Positions 41,984 to 53,389 of a stretch of 64,000 nucleotides of DNA are shown here, piece by piece. The notes under the pieces are model-generated. The model worked only from the letters and a program-made list of their open reading frames with translations, had not been told where the DNA came from and made no database searches. The DNA lies in the NCBI GenBank assembly GCA_022414725.1, contig CM039464.1, positions 50,141,781 through 50,205,780 on the forward strand, written 5' to 3'. The first letter of the stretch is position 1, and each line of letters begins with the position of its first letter. The position numbers were made by a program, and so were the translations under genes. The DNA comes from Microglena sp. YARC. Its lineage: Eukaryota > Chlorophyta > Chlorophyceae > Chlamydomonadales > Chlamydomonadaceae.

Positions 41984-42184
41984 TCATGCAACGTACTCAT
42001 GCAACTCATGCACGTACGCACACACACGCACTCGCGCTGAAGGTGTGTGAATGGCATGGAGCTCCTTCTTATTCTGGGCCTCATTTCCAGCTAAAGGAGC
42101 ATAGAACCTGTCGAGCTGTAAGCCCGAGACCAATGGCCCTCGCAGGGAGAATCGAACCTTCTTCTGAGGCTCGGTCTTGCTCAT
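41984..42184 (-). CDS. Putative first exon of an unrecognised gene
   Basis: ATG at 42184 sits in a good context (CTACCATGAGC) and opens MSKTEPQKKVRFSLRGPLVS, then LQLDRFYAPLAGNEAQNKKE. Composition is protein-like to about residue 50 (near 42035), after which the frame runs into GT/CA microsatellite, so a splice donor probably lies near 42030. No family is recognised. Upstream at 42360 is a family C element. Later exons would lie to the left, across the 34-bp repeat and satellite. Confidence 0.4.
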   Translation of the reverse strand: MSKTEPQKKVRFSLRGPLVSGLQLDRFYAPLAGNEAQNKKELHAIHTPSARVRVCAYVHELHEYVA

Positions 42185-43600
42185 GGTAGAAAGAAAGGAA
42201 GAAACAACGCACGTTCGCGTGGCCTTTTAACGAACACCACGGTAGTGTAATTTGACGGTGCCGCACCAGAATCGGACGCGATATATGCTTAACTGGCCGT
42301 GTCGTGGGATGGAAAGTACACATTCGATAAAGAAAGAGGGAAAGAGAAAGAGAGACAAGTTCTATGCAGCGTCGCCTGCGACGCTAAAAAATGGCGGAGA
42401 GTGATCGCGACGGAGCGACAGGTGGCAACGGAGCGAGTTAGTTACGAGACCGTTGGCTGACGTGTCAGGATTCATCGCGGTCAGATGGTCGGATGGTCGG
42501 TCGAAAGGACAAATGGGTAAACATGGGGGCTCCTCCCTCCTTGAAGAGGACCCTCCGCCAAAAATTGCGAGGCCTTGGATTGGGAGAAGTTGCTCGAAGT
42601 TGCTCGAAGAAGTTGGTCGAAGACGTTGCTCGAGGTTGCAGGCGGGTGGCCCCCCCCCCCCCCCCCCGGGGGGTGGGGCCGGGTGGGGCTAGTTGGGGGG
42701 GGAACAGGATAGAGAGGGGCGTTATCGGGGACGGCAGGGTTGTGCCATTCGGTCCGTATGCACCAAAATACCGAACGCGTTTGCATTCGGTGGAAATCTC
42801 GTTCGCGTTCGGTGCATTCGGTCGTTCGGTGCCTAACCCATTTTCCAGCTAGTAGCTGTACAGAGTACACGTACTATACACGTTTTTCAAGTGGGATTAC
42901 CGCGTCGGCTAACCACATTCTCGATTGTTTCAGCACATCGTAGTCGGGGGTTCGGTCCTCGGCACCGGGATAATAACATATCATGGGCCAAATTAATATC
43001 ATTCTAGAATACTACAGCTGTGTGTGAAAAATATGAACTTATAACTAAACATTGTCATATAATATCCGTATCATTGTCCTTTTTAAAGTTAAAGTTCCAT
43101 CGAACGCAACCGAACGACCTTCAAAAACCCGTACGATTCCGAAACCGAAACCGAAACCGAAGCCGTACGCGAACGCGAATGGCACAACCCTGGGGGACGG
43201 ATTGAGGTTAGGCGGAAGCAGAGGGTTGAAGTGTTGGTGAGTGCGGCTGAGTGCCGAAGGAGGGCAACGTTAAGATCCACCAAGTGATCGCAGCCCATCC
43301 AAGATATACCACTTACCCGTGTGCTCGGAATGTTGGGTTCTGGACCATGCACCGCGCGTTGATCACCTGGTTCATCCCCTAAAAAAAACGAATTACGAAT
43401 TTGGGAGATAGCCTTGGCATCATGAAATATGACATCCCGAATTCCGATGGCCGGTATAAAGCTCGCGCTCCCAGCGGAATGGTTAATTTACCCACTCTGC
43501 AGCTCCCCCATATATTTTCGTTCGCGTTCTCTGCAAGACAAGTGCTAATTGTATCGACTCACCAATGCCCGCTCAGCGCTTCACCAACAGAATGGGGCCG
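42185..43600. other. Intergenic
   Basis: Family C copy (42360-42570), a C17-G run (about 42649-42670) and a tRNA-like stretch with a B-box-like GGGTTCGGTCC (42940) that does not fold well. No gene recognised. Confidence 0.45.
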
Positions 43601-44206
43601 CAAGGTGAGAGACTCTTCCGCAGACATTCTATTCAGCGAAGGAAAACTTGAACTTCGTACCTTGACACCCAATCACTCTATCATGTCCGACCCATTCCGT
43701 GTCCATTTATGCGCATCGACTTTGCCCGCGAAACTGTATGGCTTTTATTGCAGAGATATGCCACTCCCTGTCGTTGTGTAGGATTCATTCGGCCCGACCA
43801 TGTGGGATTATTGGGTGGGGCGTGCGTGCTGGTGGGACAAATTAATTCAGCCCGATTGTGGGATTGGTGCAGCAGGTCCCTTGTAGCTTAGCCAACAGCC
43901 TGGAAAAATCCTCCAAATGTCTGTATCCCTGGGTTCTCTTACTCCTACAACTTCGTGATGGAATGTCCTTAACTCCTTTTTACCTAATGCTTGTATTTAA
44001 GCCATTAGGAATCGAGCATGATTCAGGTGTCAACGTCTGTATACATGAGATTGTTAATGAGCCCTTACTAGAGAATGGAAACATCGTGTAACCCTCAAGA
44101 AACTTTAAGTTAAATTATCTGCTTTGCAAGAACTCTGGGCCTCCGTCGTTTACGATTGTTAAGGTTAAATTCACAACTGCTTGTTTTTTGGCGGAGCCCC
44201 TACCCC

Positions 44207-44237
<31 letters not shown>

Positions 44238-44757
44238 CTTCTCATGAAGGGCGGGAGCCCCCAGAGTCACCCCATTGTCCGTTTCCCCGCAATCAACTCT
44301 GGCCCTCACTGGCCCTGTAGTTAACCCTGGTTTCGATCTGCTGCGCCTGATTCAGGTGCCACCTGTCCATCTGATAGCCAACACTCTCCGCCAATTTTCC
44401 TGAGGCTTGTTTAAACTGCCTTTTCCGCCTTTTGCTCCCTTTAGCCTATATGGCTACCCCTGGACTATCAAAATGCACACATTCCCATCCCAACTGCACC
44501 AGGTCTTGTCTATATCTCATTCTGGCGCTTGTTGGATAGAGAAATCGGTAAATGCATAAATGGCTGGCCTATCACCAAAGTAAATCCTGGCAGCTTCATT
44601 AATGCTTGTTTTGTTTGCTGAAGACGGCAATTGGCCAAATTGCTGGCTGGAGCCATGTCACCAAGTTTAAGTTATATTTATTCACAATTTATAATCCCCC
44701 CCTCCATATTCATGCCGCAAATGCAGATGTTGGTACTGGAAATGACCAGGACGACAT

Positions 44758-46631
44758 GTCAAGGGCCCAAGACTTCTTCCCTAGCAGCCATTCCAAACAG
44801 AAAGCAGCCGAGGTAGCTCAGAGGGATGCTACTCTGGCAGCTTCCCGTGAAGGAAAGGCAGCTCGTCGTGCTTCATGGGATGGTGGACGTGAAGCAAAAC
44901 AAGCCCAGGCAGAAGCAGCTGCAATGCCTCCTGCACAGGCAGCTGCTGCTCCCGGTCTAAGAGTAGCCAGGGCACTTTTCATTGAAGTTGGAGAAGCAGC
45001 TAGACGAGCAGAACTAGAAGCCTCGGCAGATTCAACGTCACCTGCACTGGCAGCTGCTGCGCAAGAATATAGAGAAATCGTGAAAGATGCAAGGGTGCTG
45101 TTCAACAATGCAACTATGCGTGTGGAAGAGGTAGCTTCATTGAATACTGAACATGTAGCAGCTAGATGTGAAGCGAAACAAGCCCAGGCAGAAGCAGCTT
45201 CAATGCCTCCTGCACAGGCAGCTGCTGCTCGCCATCTTAGAGTAGCCAGGGCAATTTTCATTGATGCTGGAGAAGCAGCCAAGCGAGCAGAATTAGAAGC
45301 CTCGGCAGATTCAACGTCACCTGCACTGGCAGCTGCTGCGCAAGAATTTAGAGAAATCCTGAGAGATGCAAGGGTGCTTTTCCAGAATGCAACTATGCTT
45401 GTGAAAGAGGCAGCGTCATTGAATGTTGGACATAAAGAAGCTAGACGTGAGGCGAAACAAGCCCAGGCAGAGGCAGCTTCAATGCCCCCTGCACAGGCAG
45501 CTGCTGTATGTGACCGAAGAGCAGCCAGGGCACTTTTCATTGATGCTGGACGCGCAGCTCTTCGTGCAGAATCAGAAGCCTTGGCAGATTCAACGTCACC
45601 TGCACTGGCAGCTGTTGTGCGAGAAAGTAGAGAAATCGTGAAAGCTGCAATAGTAATTTTCAATCATGCAACTATGCGTGTGGAAAGAGCAGCCGAGGCA
45701 GCCCTCCAAACTTCAAGGTCAGCTGCACAGACAGTCACAAGTGAAGTAAGATCAGTGCAGGCAGCTTCAATGGGTGGATCGGGCGCTAATTTGACAGCTG
45801 TCCGTCAGTCAAGGCATCAGAGGCATCTGAGTGGGCTGCATTGGATGCTCTGCTGGTAGCTACCAGTGAAGAGATAGAAGCCCTAGCAACCTCAATGTCA
45901 GCTGCACTGGAAAGCACAAGTGAGTCAAGAGCAGCTCAGGCAGCTTCAACGGATGCTAGGCTGGCAGTTGCATGTGGAGACAGTAAAGCCTCGAGAGCTT
46001 TAATGGGAGCTGCGCTTGAGGCAAGTACAACAGGCGGGGCAGTTTGGAGGTATGCTGTACTGACAGCTGCATGTGGAGAAAGAGCAGCCTTGAGAGCTTC
46101 ATCGGAATCTAGAAGCGAAGCAAGATAAGCAAGGGCAGATGCAGCTTCAATGCCCCATGCACAGGCAGCTGCTTCGCGTGAAAGAAGAGCTACCTGGGAA
46201 GTCTGGCAGGTAGTTGCATTAGTAGCTAGACTTGCAGAGAGAGCAGCTTCGGCAGATTCAATGTCACCTGCACTGGCAACTGCTGCATGTGCAACATGTG
46301 CACTCTGGAGATTTTAGTTTTGGAACTGTCTGAGCAAGCTGCAATGGATGAGGTAAATAATACAACTCAACGTGAGGAAAGAGAATGGGATGCTGAACTG
46401 CCAGCTAGACTTGTACATGGAGCAGCCCTGCAAATTTCCAAGTTAGCTGCCAAGGAAGTCACAAGTGCAACATGTGCAGCCCATACAGCTTCAAGGGTTG
46501 CCTCGGATACTATGCTGGTAGCTGAACGTGAGGCAAGTGCAGCAGCTGAGGCAGCTTGGAGGAATGCTGAAGTGGCAGTTCACCATGAAGAAGGAGCAGC
46601 CTTGAGAGCTGCAATGGAACCTGAAAGCTAA
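44758..46631 (+). pseudogene. Alanine-rich helical repeat gene, copy 1
   Basis: A long open stretch (to 45859) has three ~90-residue units: EAKQAQAEAASMPPAQAAAA, an R-ARALFIDAGEAARRAELEAS block, SPALAAAAQE.REI, and a FNNATM-type block. High Ala/Glu/Arg content predicts helices or coiled coil. The frame then breaks near 45812 (the coding sense resumes in another frame as EASEWAALDALLVATSEE), and TAA codons cut it again (46126 and later). The same break near 45812 occurs in copy 2, so it predates the duplication. A 281-codon ORF lies on the opposite strand. No known family; probably non-functional now. Confidence 0.5.
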
Positions 46632-46744
46632 ACAAGACAAGCCCGGGCAGATGAGCGTCAACGCCCCCTGCACAGGCAGCTGTGGCATGTGCAACAAGTG
46701 CCCTCTTGAGATATTGGTTTTGGTATCGTCCAAGCAAACCGTGC

Positions 46745-47020
46745 AAACTGATAGACAGTGTGTGACAGGGCACAGATAAACATGTCACACTGATAGACAG
46801 TGTGTGACAGGGCACAGAGAAACATGTCACGCTGATAGACAGTGTGTGACAGGGCACAGAGAAACATGACACACTGATAGACAGTGTGTGACAGGGCACA
46901 GAGAAACATGTCACACTGATAGACAGTGTGTGACAGGGCACAGGGAAACATGTCACACTGATAAAGAGTGTGTGACAGGGCACAGAGAAACATGTCACGC
47001 TTATAAACAGTGTGCCACAT
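46745..47020 (+). repeat. 42-bp tandem repeat with an internal hairpin
   Basis: About six to seven units of ACACTGATAGACAGTGTGTG followed by ACAGGGCACAGAGAAACATGTC. Each has a six-pair hairpin ACACTG-ATAGA-CAGTGT. Two units occur at the equivalent site in copy 2 (56750-56830). Confidence 0.85.
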
Positions 47021-47153
47021 GGGGACAGAGGGGGGCTTCAGTGACAAGAACAGTTACTGCTGCTGTGTATGCTCTCTGTTCAACGTACTTTTCCTTTTTC
47101 TTTTAAATCTTAGCATGAAGTAGGATTGACACCAACCTGCACAAGATGATCAA

Positions 47154-47154
47154 G

Positions 47155-47183
<29 letters not shown>
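47154..47183 (+). repeat. G30 homopolymer
   Basis: Unbroken run of 30 G. At the matching site in copy 2 (57150-57168) there are 19 G. Confidence 0.95.
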
Positions 47184-47185
<2 letters not shown>

Positions 47186-48494
47186 ATTAAAAACTCAGAC
47201 AATAAACGATCCACAAAACAGACAAAAACTTTACTACAACACACTTATTTCAAAATGAAACTACAGACCTAGCCACAAACCTAAGGCGAGGCTAGGGCGC
47301 TGCGACCCCCCCTGCAATTTTGACCTGAACAAGTCTATAAACTGCATACTCTGCTTAGTATGCTCCCTGGTTTCCTTGGGTATTACACAGGGGGGCATAG
47401 ACTAGGAAGACGGTGAGCAGCCCAGAGTTGGCAGAAAAAAACATGTAACAAAACAATCCATTCCCCCTCACTTCCTTGCACGTCATTACAAATTCTGCTA
47501 TTTACCTTTCAACCCAATTATGAAGTAGTACTTCATCTGAGGTCTTCCGTCGTGTCCTTGCAAATCTTTGGGGACCAGATCTTAAAGTGCTTGTTAATAC
47601 AGCCCCCCCTGATTGTCGATAATTATCTTTTTGACTATTTGAGGTTGGGCAAGTCCCTTTAGCCTAATTGGCTACCTCCTCGACTGTAACATACATGCAA
47701 GGCTATTCACCCTGCCTACGTTCCATAATTTATTCTGAACACTGATGATATCAGCCCCATCTGCCTAGTCACGGAATGTGGTGGATGCTGACAAGGCAGT
47801 CTAGCCAATACTACGGGGTCTTGCCATTTTATGGTTTAGTTATTATCATCCCCGCGTAATAACTACGTCAGATCAATTCGGATTCAACTCCCAAGACCAT
47901 ATAGACAGCCGGAATAGGGAGTGGCAGGTATTAGGCAAAGGGTGAGAAATCATTTCTAGAAAGTCCAGCGGCTTATCGCCTTATCCAGCCGCCTTTTGCA
48001 ATCCTCACGGATCTCGGTGGATTTCTGGCCCCAATTGAAATGAGTCCGTATTAAAGCAGTCACACTATCTAACGCCCCGCCTGATAACATATCATTCACT
48101 GTGGGTTCTTGAGGTCGGGGAACTCCCTTCAGCCCATCTGGCAACTCCTGGAATGCAACATGTGCACATGCATGTACCCCTGCACTGGAACATGCGTATG
48201 TATACCCCTAGACTGTCACATATATCAATATATGCACCCATGGACAGCAAAATACATGCACATTCCCGTCCATTGTAACGTACATTCATATTCCCCTGGA
48301 CATACACATAAACGCACCCCTGGACTTCCAAATAAATGAATATCCCCACGGACTGGAACATATATGCATGCATGTATTATGAGGTCTATGGTGGGTATAG
48401 GGGGTAAACCTACTACGCTTCGTCATGCTCCTGCTTAACCTTCCCCACCCAATCCCGTTGACCTTGTCCCTTATCTACTCATGGAGTGGCCTCG

Positions 48495-48528
<34 letters not shown>

Positions 48529-48870
48529 GAATCTGGCTACTTGGCGTCTTGGGAATGCTTCAATAGATTGTGCAGCTGCTTAGCATCGCCTGCAGCCACC
48601 CCATACATGTCGGTATTGCCTCCGATCAGATCAGTTGGCATGGCTGAGAAAGCTTACCCAGCCGGGCAATTATAGCAATCGCAGAGATTTCAGCACAGCC
48701 GCTGGGGAGGGAGTTTTCTAATATAATGCGTGCGAGATGAAGTGGGGAAGGCTGAGGAGGTGGAGGTGGAGGAGAAGGAGGAGGAGGTACGATATATGGG
48801 GACAGATCTAACTGAGAGGCGCTTTCTGTCCTATTCTTCCTTCCGACAAGTAAGGTTGATGCATGTCGGA

Positions 48871-51800
48871 TGTTTACTTTATCCCGCGTTTGGGGATGAA
48901 TGAGCCGCAGCAGAGCAAGCGGGCGGCTATGCTATTCGCTCGCCAGCAGTGCCAGGCGCTATAAACGCAACAGGAGACTGAGATTCGTAAGTCTATTAGG
49001 AGGATCAGTGGGATAGAATGACCAACAGAAGACGTAGATGGTGGTATAATAATATAAGGCTTGCGTGTGGGTGTTTCTTTGTTGTGGTGTGGGCATGCAA
49101 GCGCGTTGGGCACCCCTATACTACGCCTTAAACGTCCTCGTTAATGACGTCAGCAAGGCTGGAGGGCGGGCCCTGGGGGCGGAAGGTGGTGGGGTTGGTG
49201 CGATTGACCTACTGGCCAGTGGCCACGCTAGGGCTGCCTCGGCATGAGTGGGTATGAAATGAAGGCATTAGTCTCTCTCTCATAGTCGTGTTACAATTTA
49301 CGCCTGAAAAACGGCACCTTAACACCCATTAACAACTGGACCCGAATTTCCTATGAATCCGGGTCAACTCAGAAATTACATGGGAAAATTAGGGATTTCC
49401 AAAAATCAAAAGAATCATCCTGAAATGTCTACAAAGCGCACTAAAAATCCAGGACGCTCAAAAGCTAATGAAGTCGAAAAGTCAGATGTCAAAAGCATCA
49501 TCCTGAAAAATTCCAGAAATCGCACTAAAATCAGAGATTTCTCAAATATCAAACGCATTGTCCTGAAAATTCCAGAAAGCGCAGTAAAAAAATCAGAATG
49601 CTGAAAAACAAATGAAATCGAGAAACCAGGGATTTCCAGGTCTTAAAACCATCCTGAAAGAATCCAGAAATCGCAATTAAATTTTTCAGGACGCTATAAG
49701 CAAGAAATATTGAAAGTCCAAGTTATGAAGAAAGTTATAAAAACAGCGGATATTTATAGGGCATCATCATGATGGTTATACCGGTATTTCTCAAATTTTC
49801 CAGATGTCGGGAAATCATCCTCAAAAATGTCAGAAAATCAGGAATCCACCTGAATGAACCCGACAAAATACCGAGATTAAAAAAAAACTGTGATCTGAAC
49901 CTAATCAGAAAGGAAAGGTGTCCCATCGAAATAAATGCAGTAGAGAATCCTCCAGGCGGTCCTTTAGACTCGCTGATCTTAAACACGTGCTAGTCTTGCT
50001 TTTTGAAGACCTGGGTCTGCCAAGACCTGTATTTATGCTCATTGTAAACTGCTGACCGCGCCCTAGCCATCCTAAAATCAGAGAATGCTGACATGTGTCT
50101 TGTCTCTCATTATAAACCAGCCATCCAACTTGACAGTGATCCTTCATTTGTAGATGTCCTCCTAGAACTTTTGTCAAGCGACGACATGCAGACACACGCA
50201 CTGCCTCATGTATTCCACCTGCATAGCAATAAAGCAAGTTCTTCATAAATAAATTGTGCATTCAGGGAAAAAGAGGTTCAACATGGATCCTATTAGGTGG
50301 TTTTTGTACGGCTATCAGAGTTTTTCTCTTCTAGACAGCTCCCCTGTCTGGCTATTCAGTTTGAACTTGAGTTTAGCTCTGACCAGCAGTTTGGCTGCTC
50401 GCCGTCTTCGACAACCTGTAAAATGACTAGCTATTCAGCCAAACCTAACGCAACGTAGGGCAAGTTGAAGTTAACAACCAATTGTATAATTAGTTAATTA
50501 TTGCGAGGAAAGAATAGAAGACAGGCGAGGGTATAGTACATACTGCCTAAATATCTGGGTGTAGCAGTCCTAAAGTCCTAGTCCTTAAGGCTTAGTCCTC
50601 AAAGACAAGTCCTATGCAGCGTCGCAAGTGACGCGGAAAATTGGCGGACTGTGTTGGCTACGGAACGACAGGTGGCAACAGAAATGGAGATGACCGAAGC
50701 CAGATAGTTATGAGGCAGTTGGCTGACGTGTCAGGCTTCAATGTTTCGGTCGGTTGGTCAGTCAAATGGGTAACAGGTTGAATCTGGGGGCTCCCGCCCC
50801 CCAGGAGGGGGGGCAATGCTAAAAATTCCCTAACGGTATGATTTGCCAGATACGGCTGCACTTAACAAGGCTTTTGCAAGTCCTGGTTTTGGAAGGCTCC
50901 CTTGTAAATTAAAGGGTACAAAGAAAGATAGACACACATTTGAGACCAATGGATGTGAAACTGTTGAAACCGGTTGGGAAATGACTGAATACACAAGAAG
51001 CAGGGACAATAAGTAGCATGTAGTCTAACTTTGGCTTACAAGATGCTTTCAAGCACATGCTCTCACGCAAGTTCGTTTAGGTTCATGGGACGGAAAGGAG
51101 TCTTCTATGAGTACGCCCCACCAACTAGGAAGCTTCATAGAGTTAGTGGTTTGCTTCTTTCAGGTGTGAGCTAACTAGCTAGCTGTGCGGACAAAGATTG
51201 CTCACCTCGCTTGTGCCTTGCACCCGTGTTCAGTTCACCAAGGTTCATGCGACGGAAAGGAGTCTTCTTTGGACGCGCGCCATCAACAAGGAAGCTCCGT
51301 ACCGGTACATTCATCCGAATTGTCCATCATAACGTCGGAATCATCTGATCATAACTGTCTAGAAGCATGGAATGAGTACGCATTGTGGAAAGAAGGGATG
51401 AGGGCGCATTGTCGTTAAAAGAGGAAGACAATATGTAATGTTGCGTGCGATCTCGACACTTTTATCGGCCTAGGGACAGCGTCAGCTCCAAGTCAGACAG
51501 TAGTACAGGCAGTACGGATGCCAGGCTAAGGTGCGGTGGGCTAAGGTGCGGTGAACTAACGCGCGCAAGAGAAGGGGGGCATTAAGGCAGCTGCTCGAAA
51601 ACGCTTATAGGATGCAGGGAAGTCAGTTGAGAACAAGTCATGCAAGTCACAGGTGCTTCTACAAAAATCAAATAAGCTTGCTTTTCAGCCATTCAATGGC
51701 ACAATGATTGTCCAGACTGGTCCAGATATCATATATGCTGCGCTGCGGATCTTATGCCAGCCCTCTAGCCTTCATTAAAGAGGGCGTAATATACCGCTAT

Positions 51801-52400
51801 ACCGCTATACGCGTTGGAGGGGGCTCTGTGGGCTGTGGGGTCGGATTTGACGGGGAGGGGCCTGGGGACGGCCGGGGACGGCTGGGGACCTGTATGAAGT
51901 AGTAACCATGGAGTTACGCGTAGAATGTTGAGGCGGAGTAACGTAGCACAATTTCGAGGTGAAGTATCTGCCTCGAGGTAGTCTTACTTGTCAATAGGTA
52001 GTCCTGTCAAGAAGTGGGATGCTTCGAAAGGCGAAGAATTTAGATCATAATCATAAGCAAGTTGGAGTTTGTATGGGAAATAGGCGCAGCGCATGCAAAC
52101 TTTTGACTAATTTTAGCACTGCGCTGAATTCGTTGTCGGTAGCAGTCAGGAAATTGAGTTAATCTGCCCGCCGCGAGTGAACTGTCACGGGACGCAACAA
52201 CTTGAAGACGACATGCCACGCAGGACGAGCATGAACAACTCACAATATTTTGAAGGTCAGAATTACTCGCAGAACTGTAAAACATCACTGCCAGTCAATG
52301 TTTGTATGTACTCTTGTTAGGTAGCATTGCGCTGAATTCGTTTTCGGCAGCTGGCAGAGAAACGCGTTTGTCTTCCCACCGCGAGTATACGTCATGCTAG
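48871..52400. other. Between the two segmental copies, no gene recognised
   Basis: 49320-49990 is a degenerate tandem repeat of about 60 bases built on ATCCTGAAAA..TCCAGAAATCGCACTAAAA; related pieces are at 36480-36570 and 63770-63890. 50315-50470 is a decayed family A MITE and 50600-50830 family C. 51060-51320 has a short direct repeat (AGGTTCATG.GACGGAAAGGAG). No coding sequence supported. Confidence 0.5.
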
Positions 52401-53389
52401 CTAGTGAACTGTTCCGATACCGAAACCATTGTGATAAAATCTATGCCACGAAACGAGGAAGCAGGAGGTAGGCGCATCGCACGTAAAACGGGAGGACGAC
52501 ATGTGAACGCACAATACGAATATAAACTGCTCAGAATCACACCCGAGCACTCAATCATGTCCGAACCATTCCTTGTCCATTTATGCGCATCGACTTTGCC
52601 CGCGAAACTGCATGGCTTATATTGCAGAGATATGCCACTCCCTCTCGTTGTGGGGGATTTATTCGGCCCGGTCATGTGGGATTGATAGCTGGGGCGTGCT
52701 TGCTGGGGGAACAAATTAATTCAGCCCGATTGAGGGATTGGTGCAGCAGGTCGCTTGTAGCTTAGCCAATAGCCTGGTGAAATCCTCCATAAGTCCACAT
52801 CCCTGGGTTCTCTTATTCCCCTTCGTGATGGAATGTCCTTTTTGGCGGAGCCCCCTCCTCCTCCGGGGACGGGAGCCCCGGCGGGAGCCCCCAGGGTTAC
52901 CCATTTGTCCGTCCGACCGAAACATTTCTTGAAGCCCACGTCAGCCAACGGTCGCGTAACTAACTCGCTTCGGTCAGCTTCATCGTTGCCACTTTTCGTT
53001 CCGTTGCCAACACACTCCGCCAATTTTCCGCGTCGCTTGCGACGCTGCACAGGACTTGTGACCTTATGCTAAACTGCCTTTCCCGCCTTTGGGCCCCTGA
53101 AGCCTATTTGGCTACCCCTAGACTGTCAAAATGCACACACTCCTATCCCAATTGCACCAGCTCTTGTCTCTCTCATTCTGGCGCTCGTTGGATAGAGAAA
53201 TCAGTAAATGCATAAATGGCTGACCAACTACCTTAGTAAATCCTAGCAGCTTCTTTGATTATTGTTTTATTTGGCAAGCAGCCAATTTTCTGGATGGAGC
53301 CAAGTCACCAAGTTAAAGTTATATTTATTCACAATTTATAATCCCTTCCTCCATATTCATGCAGATGTTGGTACTGGAAATGACCAGGA

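Larger units (their letters stand above)
43600..48870. repeat. Segmental duplication, copy 1
   Basis: Collinear with 52480-59690: 43675-44060 with 52545-52830; 44435-46740 with 53080-56180; 46740-47183 with 56740-57168; 47700-47975 with 57205-57505; 47975-48420 with 58790-59250; 48480-48870 with 59290-59690. Copies differ by point changes, family B/C insertions and a 57-bp repeat expansion in copy 2. Confidence 0.85.
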
